Shown here: positions 7,682 through 15,946 of the stretch, piece by piece
Layout of the letters: the number at the start of each line of letters is the position of its first letter
Position numbering within the stretch: the stretch's first letter is position 1
NCBI RefSeq assembly: GCF_003851045.1
Contig: NZ_BFBX01000109.1
Coordinates: 1 to 41,807 of the forward strand
DNA length: 41,807 bases
Direction: 5' to 3'
Source of the DNA: Paenibacillus sp. 598K
GTDB taxonomy: Bacteria > Bacillota > Bacilli > Paenibacillales > Paenibacillaceae
The notes under the pieces: model-generated
What the model saw: only the letters and a program-made list of their open reading frames with translations
What the model was told of the DNA's origin: nothing
Database searches by the model: none
Program-made: the position numbers and the translations under genes

Positions 7682-7867
7682 TTATGGTGGTTGTTTTTGA
7701 ATTGTTTTGTCGTATTGACGGGAGCGTTCCCTCTGATGATAGCGTTCCGAAAAATAAAAAGCCACGCATGGACGTGGCTTTCTATCATTGAGGGTTATTT
7801 CTGCTCCGCTCACCTGCGAAGGTATCCAGACCATGGAGATCACGATCATTAAGGAGGTATAAAGCAT
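7682..7867 (-). other. Doubtful small ORF, resembles a decayed holin-like (TxpA/BsrG-type) toxin
   Basis: A frame from ATG 7867 begins MLYTSLMIVISMVWIPSQVS and continues AEITLNDRKPRP before running through a strong terminator hairpin (7758-7781). The order (aliphatic start with LMI, a short hydrophobic stretch, a charged tail, then a terminator) recalls the small type I toxins TxpA/BsrG and the 'putative holin-like toxin' genes common in Paenibacillus. The middle contains Pro, Ser and Gln, which would break a membrane helix, and there is no good ribosome site. I would treat it as a remnant or chance ORF, not an active gene. Confidence 0.2.
7750..7781 (-). terminator. Rho-independent terminator
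   Basis: On the minus strand a 9-bp stem (AAAGCCACG with CGTGGCTTT, 7758-7766 and 7773-7781, loop of 6) is followed by TTTTTATTTTT. It lies about 110 bases after the ankyrin gene and is the first strong stop for it. In the plus direction the T run is weak. Confidence 0.75.
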
Positions 7868-7891
7868 AATTTGGTCATAGAGTTATTTCTC

Positions 7892-8608
7892 CTAGCTGAA
7901 CTTTTCCATATCCTCATCCACTTCTTCTTCGTCATACTCTCTAAACAGGATGCGGTCGAGGAAGTAAGCGGGATTGGCCAAAAACGCCTCCCAGCTCATA
8001 TCGTGAAGAATATAGATCCATTCGTGCTCTTCGTCGATGCTTACAAATTGTTGCCTGGCTGGACACCAGGTAATGACTCCGGTTGCCTCATAGTCGTCTA
8101 ATTCCAGCAGCAGATCCCACACTTCATAGCCGTAAACCTTAAAACTCGTGATTTCAAATACATTGCGTAAGACAAGATACTCGTTATGATTTCCATCAAA
8201 CGCTAGCCTTTTGTTCTCCTTGCCCAAGGTCTGCAGGATTGGCTGAGGAATACCGGCATCGGTTAGTTTCTTCATCACATGCGCATAGTCATGCAACTCT
8301 GCTGGCTCTTTTGCTTGAATCAAGGCTGCAAGCTCCGGATATCCCGATACTTTGGCATAGATAGATGCGCGCGTACCGACGAGATCACAGTAAGTTACGT
8401 CTGCTCCCTGCTCCAGTAAGTAAGCGACAACCTCCTGTTGCCCCGCTCCAGCTGCCAGCATGATGGGAGTAGCGCCGTAGGGATGCACGCTGTTGGGCTC
8501 AGCATAATTGATATCTGCTCCATTCTTCACCAGTTCTTTGACCTGCTCCAGTTCACCTTCCCAAGCCGCATCTCTTAGTAAATCATCTACACTTGACTCC
8601 TCGTTCAT
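7892..8608 (-). CDS. Ankyrin-repeat protein with a SUKH-like C-terminal half
   Basis: The 238-residue cytoplasmic protein has about three ankyrin repeats near its N-terminus (residues about 5-100, for example AAWEGELEQVKELVKNGADI and GATPIMLAAGAGQQEVVAYL). The rest is acidic and aromatic (DYEATGVITWCPARQQFV, EWIYILHDMSWEAFLANPAY) and recalls SMI1/KNR4 (SUKH) proteins, which are often immunity proteins against toxins; this is a weak resemblance. The ATG at 8608 follows GGAAGGGAGC. No toxin gene is next to it. Partner and function are unknown. Confidence 0.75.
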   Translation of the reverse strand: MNEESSVDDLLRDAAWEGELEQVKELVKNGADINYAEPNSVHPYGATPIMLAAGAGQQEVVAYLLEQGADVTYCDLVGTRASIYAKVSGYPELAALIQAKEPAELHDYAHVMKKLTDAGIPQPILQTLGKENKRLAFDGNHNEYLVLRNVFEITSFKVYGYEVWDLLLELDDYEATGVITWCPARQQFVSIDEEHEWIYILHDMSWEAFLANPAYFLDRILFREYDEEEVDEDMEKFS

Positions 8609-8663
8609 AGGTATGCTCCCTTCCCTTACAGTATCCTATTTGTATATATCGGAAAAATTGTAA

Positions 8664-9548
8664 TTATCCATTAGCCATTGCATACCGCTTCGGCGTCGTA
8701 CCATAGGTGCGCTTGAACATGCGGATGAAGTAGCTGACGTCCATGCCGAGTTGCTCCGCGACCTGCTCCACCGTCATGCCGGGGTAGTCACCCAGGAGCT
8801 GCAAGGCTCGACTCATGCGAAGTTGCAAAATATATTGCTGCGGCGTCACGCCATAGCTCGCGACGAACAGGCGGTGAAAATGCTGCACCGAATAGCCGGC
8901 TGCCTTGGCAACATTAGGTACGAGCAATCGCTCGGTCAGGTGATCATGTATCCATTGCACGGCTATTTGCAAAGCGGTATGAGGCGATCCGGGCGGCGCA
9001 GTCTTGCCGGGTTGGCTCGCGGACGGGAATTGCCCCTCGATCAGGGCGAGCAGCAGGTCATACAACCGTCTTGAAGCGTCGTATGCCTGCTCGCTGCCCT
9101 GCTGAATCCGATGCCAGATCGCTTCGAGCCTCAGCCATAGGTCTTCAAAGTTAGGCGTATGGAAGGCGATTGGCTGTTCCCGGTATCGCGAGGACGCCGT
9201 CCCGCGGGCTGGAAGCTTGTCGACACCCAGTTGGGAGAGCAACCCGTCGGCTGCGCTGCCTCCGAAGGCGATAAACCCGAGCGTCCAGGCGTCTGCTGGC
9301 GAGTCCGGCCTGTAATGATGCCCGATATTCGCAGGCATCAGCAGCGCCATGCCGGCACCTACTCTGTACTCGCGCCCACCCCTGACGCGGAAGGTGCCCT
9401 GCCCTCTCCGGGTCAGAAACAACTGGTGCAAGGCATAGCCGCAGCGTATCCTCTCGACCTCCTGCTGCTCATGGCTGCCCGCACAACGGATGTACAAGGG
9501 CAGGCGCTCCTCCAGATTGGCGTTGTTGGCTAACAAAAATGGCATCAT
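8664..9548 (-). CDS. AraC-family regulator, divergent from the beta-galactosidase gene
   Basis: This 294-residue protein has an N-terminal cupin-like sensing domain (about residues 10-150) and a C-terminal AraC DNA-binding domain with two helix-turn-helix units (about 195-290; VAKAAGYSVQHFHRLFVASY and VAEQLGMDVSYFIRMFKRTY). I chose ATG 9548 because GGAGG stands seven bases before it; the frame is open further upstream to 9626 but without a ribosome site. It is divergent from the GH42 gene across 146 bases, so it very likely activates that gene in response to a sugar. I could not find convincing -10/-35 pairs in that gap. Confidence 0.87.
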   Translation of the reverse strand: MMPFLLANNANLEERLPLYIRCAGSHEQQEVERIRCGYALHQLFLTRRGQGTFRVRGGREYRVGAGMALLMPANIGHHYRPDSPADAWTLGFIAFGGSAADGLLSQLGVDKLPARGTASSRYREQPIAFHTPNFEDLWLRLEAIWHRIQQGSEQAYDASRRLYDLLLALIEGQFPSASQPGKTAPPGSPHTALQIAVQWIHDHLTERLLVPNVAKAAGYSVQHFHRLFVASYGVTPQQYILQLRMSRALQLLGDYPGMTVEQVAEQLGMDVSYFIRMFKRTYGTTPKRYAMANG

Positions 9549-9694
9549 GGCCACTCCTCCTTCTAAGCTTATCGAACACGCATTCATCATGTTAAGATCG
9601 GACGATTTGTTGCGCCTCCTGTGCAATGAATAAAGCCTCGTAATCGACTATCATCAAGGCAGAAGTGAATCCAAGATGATGAGGTGACGCGCAG

Positions 9695-11764
9695 ATGACA
9701 ATTGTAAAAACTCCGATTAGCCCAAAGCTTCCCGCGCTCATGCATGGCGCCGATTATAATCCCGACCAGTGGCTGCATGATCCCGCCGTGTTGGAGGAAG
9801 ACATCCGACTTATGAAGCTCGCTGGCTGCAACGTCATGGCGATTGGTATATTTTCGTGGGCCGCGCTGGAGCCCGCCGAAGGCGAATTCCGGTTCGAATG
9901 GCTCGACCAGGTGCTGGAGCGCTTCCGCGACAACGGCATATACGCCTGGCTGGCGACGCCGAGCGGCGCCCGTCCTGCGTGGCTCGCGGACAGCTACCCG
10001 GAGGTGCTCCGCGTCGGGCCGAATCGGGTTCGCAATCTGTATAGCGGGCGGCATAATCACTGTCCGACCTCCCCTGCGTATCGGGAGAAGGTCGCGACGA
10101 TCAATCGCAAGCTCGCCGAGCGTTACGCGACGCATCCCGCAGTCGTCGGCTGGCATATCTCCAACGAATACGGCGGCGAATGCCATTGCGAGCTGTGCCA
10201 GGAGGCATTCCGCAGCTGGCTGAAGCGCGAGTACGGCACGCTTGATGCGTTGAATCTGGCCTGGTGGACCTCGTTCTGGGCGCACACCTATACCGACTGG
10301 AAGCAGATCGACTCCCCTGCCCTTCACGGGGAGCGGATGGTGCACGGCCTCAATCTCGACTGGCGCCGCTTCGTCACGGAGCAGACCGTCGACTTTTGCA
10401 AGCACGAGATCGATGCCGTCAAATGGGCCAATCCCGAGCTGCCAGCGACGACCAACATGTATACGCTGGAGACGCTGGATTATCGCAAATTCACTCCCAT
10501 ACTGGACGTCATCTCATGGGACGCCTACCCGGACTGGCATAAAGAGGCAGACAATGTCAAAGTTGCCGCGACGTTCGCTTTTATGCACGATATGTTCCGC
10601 TCCATGCTGCACAAGCCGTTCCTCCTCATGGAGAGCACGCCCAGCATGACCAACTGGCAAGCGGTGAGCAAGCTCAAGAAGCCGGGCATGCACCGGTTGT
10701 CCTCTCTGCAGGCGATAGCGCACGGCTCGGATTCGGTGCAATATTTCCAGTGGCGCAAAAGCCGTGGCTCCAGTGAGAAATTGCACGGCGCGGTCGTCGA
10801 CCATGCCGGACATGAGCATACCCGCGTATTCCGCGATGTAGCGGAGCTTGGCGGCACGTTGGCCGAGCTCTCGGAGATCGCAGGCTCCCCTACGCCCTCG
10901 CAGACCGCGATCCTGTTCGACTGGGACAATCGCTGGGCAGTCAAGGATGCCAAAGGCCCGCGCAATGCCGGACTACACTACGAGGAGACGGTCCATGACC
11001 ATCACCGCGCGTTGTGGCAACAGGGCATTCCGATAGACGTCATCGGCAGCGAGTACGATTTTGCGCCTTACAAGCTGATCGTTGCGCCGATGCTCTACTT
11101 GTGCAGAGAGGAGACGGGGCGCAAGCTGGAAGCGTTCGTCGAGGGCGGCGGCACGCTGGTCGTCACCTACTGGTCGGGTATCGTGGACGAGCATGACCGC
11201 TGCCATCTGGGCGGCTTCCCCGGCCCGCTCCGCAAGACGCTAGGCATCTGGGCGGAGGAGATCGACGCGCTGCAGGACCATGAGCGCAACGGCGTCTCGC
11301 TCATCGCAGGCAACCCGTTAGCTCTAACTGGCCTTTATGAATCCCGCGAGCTGTGCGACCTGATCCATCTGGAAGGCGCGGAGGCGATAGGCTGCTATAC
11401 CGATGATTTCTATGCGGAGCGGCCTGCCCTGACGGTCAATAACCTGGGACAAGGCAAGGCGTATTATATCGCAACCCGCTTGGGGGACGATTTCCTGCTT
11501 GCGTTCTATCGTGTGGTCGCGGCACAAGCCGGCGTAGCGCGCGTACTCGACACGGAGCTTCCGGCGGGAGTGACGGCGCAGCTGCGGACAGACGGCAGCT
11601 CGGATTTTGTATTCCTGATGAACTTTGGCAACGAAGCGACCGAAGTGTCGCTGGACGGACGATCCTACGTCGACCTTGAGAGCGGCGAAGCGATAAGCGC
11701 GGTCGTCCCGCTCCCTGTGAACGGCATTCGGATCTTGAAGCGGGATGCCGCGTCCCCTCGATAG
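9695..11764 (+). CDS. GH42 beta-galactosidase
   Basis: The 689-residue protein is a full-length family 42 glycoside hydrolase, with an (alpha/beta)8 barrel, a trimerisation domain and a small C-terminal beta domain. The acid/base is Glu158 (HISNEYGG) and the nucleophile Glu313 (LLMESTPS). A cysteine cluster for structural zinc is present (HNHCP, then CHCELC). It has no signal peptide, so it cleaves beta-galactosides inside the cell. Its size resembles B. subtilis GanA (galactan use) and YesZ (rhamnogalacturonan use). The ATG follows GAGGTGA. The neighbouring lyase and importer suggest that it works on imported plant or microbial oligosaccharides rather than lactose, but the linkage is not proven. 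Confidence 0.93.
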   Translation: MTIVKTPISPKLPALMHGADYNPDQWLHDPAVLEEDIRLMKLAGCNVMAIGIFSWAALEPAEGEFRFEWLDQVLERFRDNGIYAWLATPSGARPAWLADSYPEVLRVGPNRVRNLYSGRHNHCPTSPAYREKVATINRKLAERYATHPAVVGWHISNEYGGECHCELCQEAFRSWLKREYGTLDALNLAWWTSFWAHTYTDWKQIDSPALHGERMVHGLNLDWRRFVTEQTVDFCKHEIDAVKWANPELPATTNMYTLETLDYRKFTPILDVISWDAYPDWHKEADNVKVAATFAFMHDMFRSMLHKPFLLMESTPSMTNWQAVSKLKKPGMHRLSSLQAIAHGSDSVQYFQWRKSRGSSEKLHGAVVDHAGHEHTRVFRDVAELGGTLAELSEIAGSPTPSQTAILFDWDNRWAVKDAKGPRNAGLHYEETVHDHHRALWQQGIPIDVIGSEYDFAPYKLIVAPMLYLCREETGRKLEAFVEGGGTLVVTYWSGIVDEHDRCHLGGFPGPLRKTLGIWAEEIDALQDHERNGVSLIAGNPLALTGLYESRELCDLIHLEGAEAIGCYTDDFYAERPALTVNNLGQGKAYYIATRLGDDFLLAFYRVVAAQAGVARVLDTELPAGVTAQLRTDGSSDFVFLMNFGNEATEVSLDGRSYVDLESGEAISAVVPLPVNGIRILKRDAASPR

Positions 11765-11796
11765 ACCCTGTAATGGCTCGTGAAATAGATCGTGTA

Positions 11797-11838
11797 AAAG
11801 CCCCGGACTGGCGATTGTTTCGCTAATCCGGGGTTTTG
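11797..11838. terminator. Two-way terminator between converging genes
   Basis: A stem CCCCGGA/TCCGGGG (11801-11807, 11827-11833) with an inner TGGCGA/TCGCTA extension is flanked by AAAA on one side and TTTT on the other. It lies between the converging GH42 and lyase genes, 33 bases after one and 28 after the other, so it can end both transcripts. Confidence 0.75.
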
Positions 11839-11865
11839 TCCTTCACGTCGCTGCTCCGTCAAGCT

Positions 11866-14058
11866 CTACGTCAGCGAATGCACCAGCACATCGTCGACGC
11901 CCCGCCATCCCCCATACTCGACCTCGCGGACTGTGCGCTGCGGCAGCAGTCCTTCCGTGACGGGATTGCCCGTATGGTCGAGATAATCCGCTACCCGCAG
12001 TCCGCGATGGTCGAGGCAGATGTCGTCTGTCCAGCCGTCGCCTGCGATACGCAGGCCGGTCGCATCCAGAGGGTCCAGCTCCGCGCCTTCCGACACAATG
12101 CCAAGTCTCGACAGCTCAAGCGATGGCAGCTTGGAGCCGTAAGGCAGCAAGACCGTTGCCATGACTGCTCTCCCCCTCGCCTTCAGCGTCCGCTTGACGA
12201 CCGGCTTCGGATGATATTGCCCTTGGCGGAAGTAGAGACCGGATTCCAGCGCAAGCTCGGCCGGGTCCAGCTCCGGGTAAGCGAGCAGCACGTTGCCGCC
12301 GTCCTCCCGATTCGTCCGAACGCGACCTCGGCCGAAGTCGACGATGGCCTCGCCCGGAGGCAGGTGGAAATACTGCTCGTACAGATGATCCTCCCGCGCT
12401 TCGAGCAGATCAACGATTAGCCAGTACCTGTTTTTGACGAACAGCAGCTTGCGGGAATGGATCACGGGATCGTCGTACCGCGTGTAGCCGTAATGGCTGG
12501 CAAACCAGTAATCGTAGCGCTCGTTACTACGGAAATCCCAGATGCGGCAAGGGGCCGTCTGCGGCGTGTTCCAATGGGCGCTGCGAACATGCTGATCGCC
12601 GCCGTCGACGACGACCGTATTATGGGCCCGTGTCGAGATGACGTATTTGCGTTCCTTGTTCCACTCGAACAGACCAATGCCGGAGTCTACGATGAGCTCG
12701 CGGTCGCCGGCCAGAGCGATGAAGCTCAGCGTGTCGGCATGCGCATGCCCTGCAACCCCGACGCCTGCCCGCGCGGCCATGTAGAGCGCGTCGTCGCTCC
12801 AATCTTCGCGGGACAGGAGATAACCGCCGATCGGGAAGCGTGCCGCCGTCGCTTGCGGCGGCCGGGCCTCGAGACGCCTGTAGCGCTCGGGCGCATCCGG
12901 CCCCAATCTCCATAGCAGCGAGAAAGGCAGCTCCGGGTAGCCGCGATACTTGTAGTCCGGTCGCTGGAACATATATGCGCCCAGGCTCATGACCGTGCGA
13001 AGATCGTGCGGGGACAAGATGTCCGTATCGCCGAATCTCGGCAGTTGTCCCTCCGGCGTCATGAGGTGCAGGAGCACGTCGAACATCTTCTCCAGCGTCC
13101 CCTCGTATTCGTGTGCCGGGAGGCCCAGCGTCTGCAGGAGCGCGACCAGCTCGTACAAGTCTCGCATGACGATCTGATGATAGTTGGGGCTTGCCTCGAA
13201 TTGCACGCCGTCGTCGTATACATTTTGCCTGATATAGCCGGGTAGCTCCTTCAGACCGTAAGCGAGCCATTCCCGGGAGTCCTTGAGCTCCGGCAGCAGC
13301 AGCGACAGCGTGATCAAGCCGCGCAGCTGCATGCAGACGTGATTGCCGTGGGACGCGTGGAACGCTCTCGTATACGCACCATGTTGATGGAATGACTTGA
13401 TCATCATCATCTTGACCTCCGGCTCGAAGGAAGGCGAGCCAAGCACGGTCATGAACGGCTCGGGCAGCACGAACAGCCGAACGCCGACCGACAGCGGGTC
13501 CCAAGTACAGTGCTCGACGCGGAAGGTGCCGTCCACCGGCATCGGATTGTCGAGGATAAAATCCTTCATCATATCGTTGAAGCAACGCGCATACGCTTCG
13601 TTGCCGGTCAGCGCATAAGCGCGGGACAGATGCTTCAGATAGCCGAAGCGGGTCAGATGGAGCTGATACTGGGAGCTGTCGAACAGCCAGCTGTTCCAGT
13701 CGTACCTCCCCTCGGGGAACGTAATTCGCCTTCCCTTGAAGAGGGGAAAGTCGCTCTTCAGCAGCAGCTCCGCCTCCTCGATCGCGAGCGCGGCCTCCGG
13801 GTCATCCGCGTACCCGTTGCGGGCGAACGCTGCCAATTCTGAGACATCGGATGCCTCGAAGTAATAACGCCTGGTCGTCCCCGATGCGATCAGCGCCAGG
13901 TAGGCGTCCCGGGCGCCAGCGATGTCGCTGGCGTCCAGCCTCTCCCGCACGCCTTCCATACCTGGACGATCCAGATCCAGCTCTTCCCGCAGGAACGACT
14001 CGTCCGACGGCAGCGGCTTCGTATAGCGCGGATCATGCCGCAGTTCCTTGTATCCCAT
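11866..14058 (-). CDS. Heparinase II/III-family polysaccharide lyase
   Basis: The 730-residue protein has the two-part layout of heparinase II/III-like lyases: an N-terminal helical toroid (about residues 60-390) with an Asn-His stretch (SHGNHVCMQL) and a conserved substrate-groove motif (FEASPNYHQIV), then a C-terminal beta-sandwich containing HAHADTLSF and IVDSG. Such enzymes split uronic-acid-containing polysaccharides by beta-elimination. There is no signal peptide, so it probably acts on imported oligosaccharides. The ATG at 14058 follows GGGAGG. It lies 21 bases after the permease gene and is the last gene of the importer operon. Family PL12, PL15 or another cannot be decided by eye. 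Confidence 0.87.
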   Translation of the reverse strand: MGYKELRHDPRYTKPLPSDESFLREELDLDRPGMEGVRERLDASDIAGARDAYLALIASGTTRRYYFEASDVSELAAFARNGYADDPEAALAIEEAELLLKSDFPLFKGRRITFPEGRYDWNSWLFDSSQYQLHLTRFGYLKHLSRAYALTGNEAYARCFNDMMKDFILDNPMPVDGTFRVEHCTWDPLSVGVRLFVLPEPFMTVLGSPSFEPEVKMMMIKSFHQHGAYTRAFHASHGNHVCMQLRGLITLSLLLPELKDSREWLAYGLKELPGYIRQNVYDDGVQFEASPNYHQIVMRDLYELVALLQTLGLPAHEYEGTLEKMFDVLLHLMTPEGQLPRFGDTDILSPHDLRTVMSLGAYMFQRPDYKYRGYPELPFSLLWRLGPDAPERYRRLEARPPQATAARFPIGGYLLSREDWSDDALYMAARAGVGVAGHAHADTLSFIALAGDRELIVDSGIGLFEWNKERKYVISTRAHNTVVVDGGDQHVRSAHWNTPQTAPCRIWDFRSNERYDYWFASHYGYTRYDDPVIHSRKLLFVKNRYWLIVDLLEAREDHLYEQYFHLPPGEAIVDFGRGRVRTNREDGGNVLLAYPELDPAELALESGLYFRQGQYHPKPVVKRTLKARGRAVMATVLLPYGSKLPSLELSRLGIVSEGAELDPLDATGLRIAGDGWTDDICLDHRGLRVADYLDHTGNPVTEGLLPQRTVREVEYGGWRGVDDVLVHSLT

Positions 14059-14079
14059 GTTGATGACCTCCCTGAACAG

Positions 14080-14949
14080 CTATTCTTTGATCGAGCCCAG
14101 CATCGCGCCCTGGGCAAAGTATTTTTGCAAGAACGGATAGACAATGACGACAGGCAGCATGGCTAGCAGGATGGCGGCATTTTGCACGTTGGGCCCGAGG
14201 TTGGCGGCCATCTGCGCGTCGAGCGCGGCATCCGCGGATATGTTGGAGGAGCTGATCGCCACCATCTGCCGGAGCAGCGGCTGGATCGGCCATTTCGTCG
14301 AGTCGTTGATGTAGATAATCGCCGTAAAAAACTCGTTCCAGTACTGCACCATAAAAAACAAGGTGAAGGTAGCGATGATCGGCTTGGACAACGGCAGCAC
14401 AACCGACAGCAGGATCCGGAACTCGCCTGCGCCGTCAATGCGCGCGGCTTCGTCGAGGCTCTCCGGCAGGCTCTGGAAGAAGGTCCGGATCACCAGAATG
14501 TTAAAGGCGCTCGAGGCGGCAGGCAGCACGATCGCCCAATACGTATCGAGCAGTCCCAGCTCCTTGACGACCAGATAGTTGGGAATCATCCCGCCATGGA
14601 AGATCATCGTGAAGAAGATGAACAGCAGGATGACTTTTCTTCCCGGCATGATCTTTTTGGACAACGCGTACGCCAACGTCAGCGATACGAGCAGATTAAC
14701 GCATGTGCCGAGCACGGTAATATACACGGAGTTTTTGACCGATGTCATAAACGTATTGGCGCCAAGCAAATATTTGTACGCATCGAGCGTCCACGTCTTG
14801 GGCCAGACGAAAAACGCGCCTGACATCGACTGTCCCGGCAGACTGAAGGATACCGCGATAATATATAAGAAAGGCAGTACGACCATCAAGCAGATCAGCA
14901 GGATGATGACTGCAAGCACGCTATCGAACCAAGTGATGCGAAGTTTCAT
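14080..14949 (-). CDS. CUT1 sugar ABC transporter permease (LplC/YtcP-like)
   Basis: The 289-residue inner-membrane protein has six predicted membrane segments, the first at about residues 12-32. The cytoplasmic loop that docks the ATPase is clear (EAARIDGAGEFRILLSVVLP, about residue 180). Together with the next permease it forms the channel of a sugar importer. Its overall sequence is closest to LplC/YtcP, which partner large lipoproteins of the LplA type. No ATPase gene lies nearby; such importers usually share one MsmX-type ATPase encoded elsewhere. It is 19 bases after the upstream permease gene and 21 bases before the lyase. Confidence 0.92.
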   Translation of the reverse strand: MKLRITWFDSVLAVIILLICLMVVLPFLYIIAVSFSLPGQSMSGAFFVWPKTWTLDAYKYLLGANTFMTSVKNSVYITVLGTCVNLLVSLTLAYALSKKIMPGRKVILLFIFFTMIFHGGMIPNYLVVKELGLLDTYWAIVLPAASSAFNILVIRTFFQSLPESLDEAARIDGAGEFRILLSVVLPLSKPIIATFTLFFMVQYWNEFFTAIIYINDSTKWPIQPLLRQMVAISSSNISADAALDAQMAANLGPNVQNAAILLAMLPVVIVYPFLQKYFAQGAMLGSIKE

Positions 14950-14968
14950 CTAATGTCCCACCTTTGAT

Positions 14969-15877
14969 TTAGAAAATGCCGTCCTCGCCCATCCATCTGG
15001 CCAAGTAGTTGGCGCCGACCACCAGTATGAGGCTGACGATGGATTTGAACATGCCGACCGTAATCGCAAAGCTGTAATTGAACTGCTTCAAGCCCGTCTG
15101 GTACACGAACAGGTCGAATACGTTCGAGACATCCAGATTGAGACTGTTGGTCATGAGGAAAATCTGCATGAAGTTGGAGTCCAGCGAAGAGCCCAGCCGC
15201 AGCAGCAGCAGAATGACGATCGTGCTCTTGATGCCCGGCAGCGTAATATGCCAGATGTTGTGGAAACGGTTAGCCCCGTCCACCTTGGCCGCCTCGTACA
15301 GCTCGGGGTTGATGCCGGCCAGCGCCGCCAGGAAGATGATCGTCCCCCATCCCGCATCCTTCCAGATCGCCTGGAGGATGATGAGCGGGCGGAACCAGTC
15401 ATTGCTGACCAGGAACAGCGCAGACGTATCGAACCATTGCTCCAGATAATAATTGAAAACGCCCGATGGCCCAAAGAAGGAAATGGTAATGCCGTAAATG
15501 ACGACCCACGACAGGAAGTGAGGCAAGTAGACGATCGTTTGGGAAATCCGTCGAAACATCGTTAGCCGCAGCTCGTTGAGCATAATCGACAGCAGGATCG
15601 TAAACGGGAAATAGATGACGAGGCTAAGCAAGCTGATCATCAACGTGTTCCTCAAGAGAACGACAAAATTGTCGGTGCTAAAGAAATTATGGAAATGCTC
15701 CAAGCCAACCCAAGGACTCTTAAGTATCCCGATAAACGGGCTATAATCCTTGAAGGCCAGCACCAGTCCCCACATCGGAACGTAATGGAAGATCAGAAAA
15801 TACAAGATGCCCGGGGCGGCCAGCAATAAAAAGGGCCAGAGTTGATTGAAGCGTTGCAAGCGATGACTTCTCACCAT
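14969..15877 (-). CDS. CUT1 sugar ABC transporter permease (LplB/YteP-like)
   Basis: The 302-residue protein has six membrane segments beginning near residue 13, with the characteristic FHYVPMWGLVLAFKDY opening of LplB/YteP-type permeases. The ATPase-docking loop is EAAKVDGANRFHNIWHITLP. It follows AAGGAGG at ideal spacing. It is the second gene of the importer operon, separated from the binding-protein gene by a terminator hairpin, which should lower permease expression relative to the binding protein. Confidence 0.92.
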   Translation of the reverse strand: MVRSHRLQRFNQLWPFLLLAAPGILYFLIFHYVPMWGLVLAFKDYSPFIGILKSPWVGLEHFHNFFSTDNFVVLLRNTLMISLLSLVIYFPFTILLSIMLNELRLTMFRRISQTIVYLPHFLSWVVIYGITISFFGPSGVFNYYLEQWFDTSALFLVSNDWFRPLIILQAIWKDAGWGTIIFLAALAGINPELYEAAKVDGANRFHNIWHITLPGIKSTIVILLLLRLGSSLDSNFMQIFLMTNSLNLDVSNVFDLFVYQTGLKQFNYSFAITVGMFKSIVSLILVVGANYLARWMGEDGIF

Positions 15878-15903
15878 GAGCGTCGTTCCTCCTTATCCGT
15901 GAA

Positions 15904-15933
15904 CAAAAAATAGGGGCCATGCGCGACCCCTAT
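15904..15933 (-). terminator. Terminator/attenuator between binding-protein and permease genes
   Basis: On the minus strand ATAGGGG/CCCCTAT (15910-15916, 15927-15933; loop of 10) is followed by TTTTTTG. It sits between the stop of the binding-protein gene and the first permease. Partial read-through here is the usual way to make more binding protein than permease. Confidence 0.75.
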
Positions 15934-15946
15934 CCTTTTTCTAAGT

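Noticed and set aside
9587..10405. 272-codon open frame on the minus strand
   Set aside because: It is antisense to the GH42 gene and runs through the divergent promoter gap; no motif.
12620..13585. 321-codon open frame on the minus strand
   Set aside because: It is a same-strand frame-shifted shadow of the lyase gene, rich in Arg and Ala.
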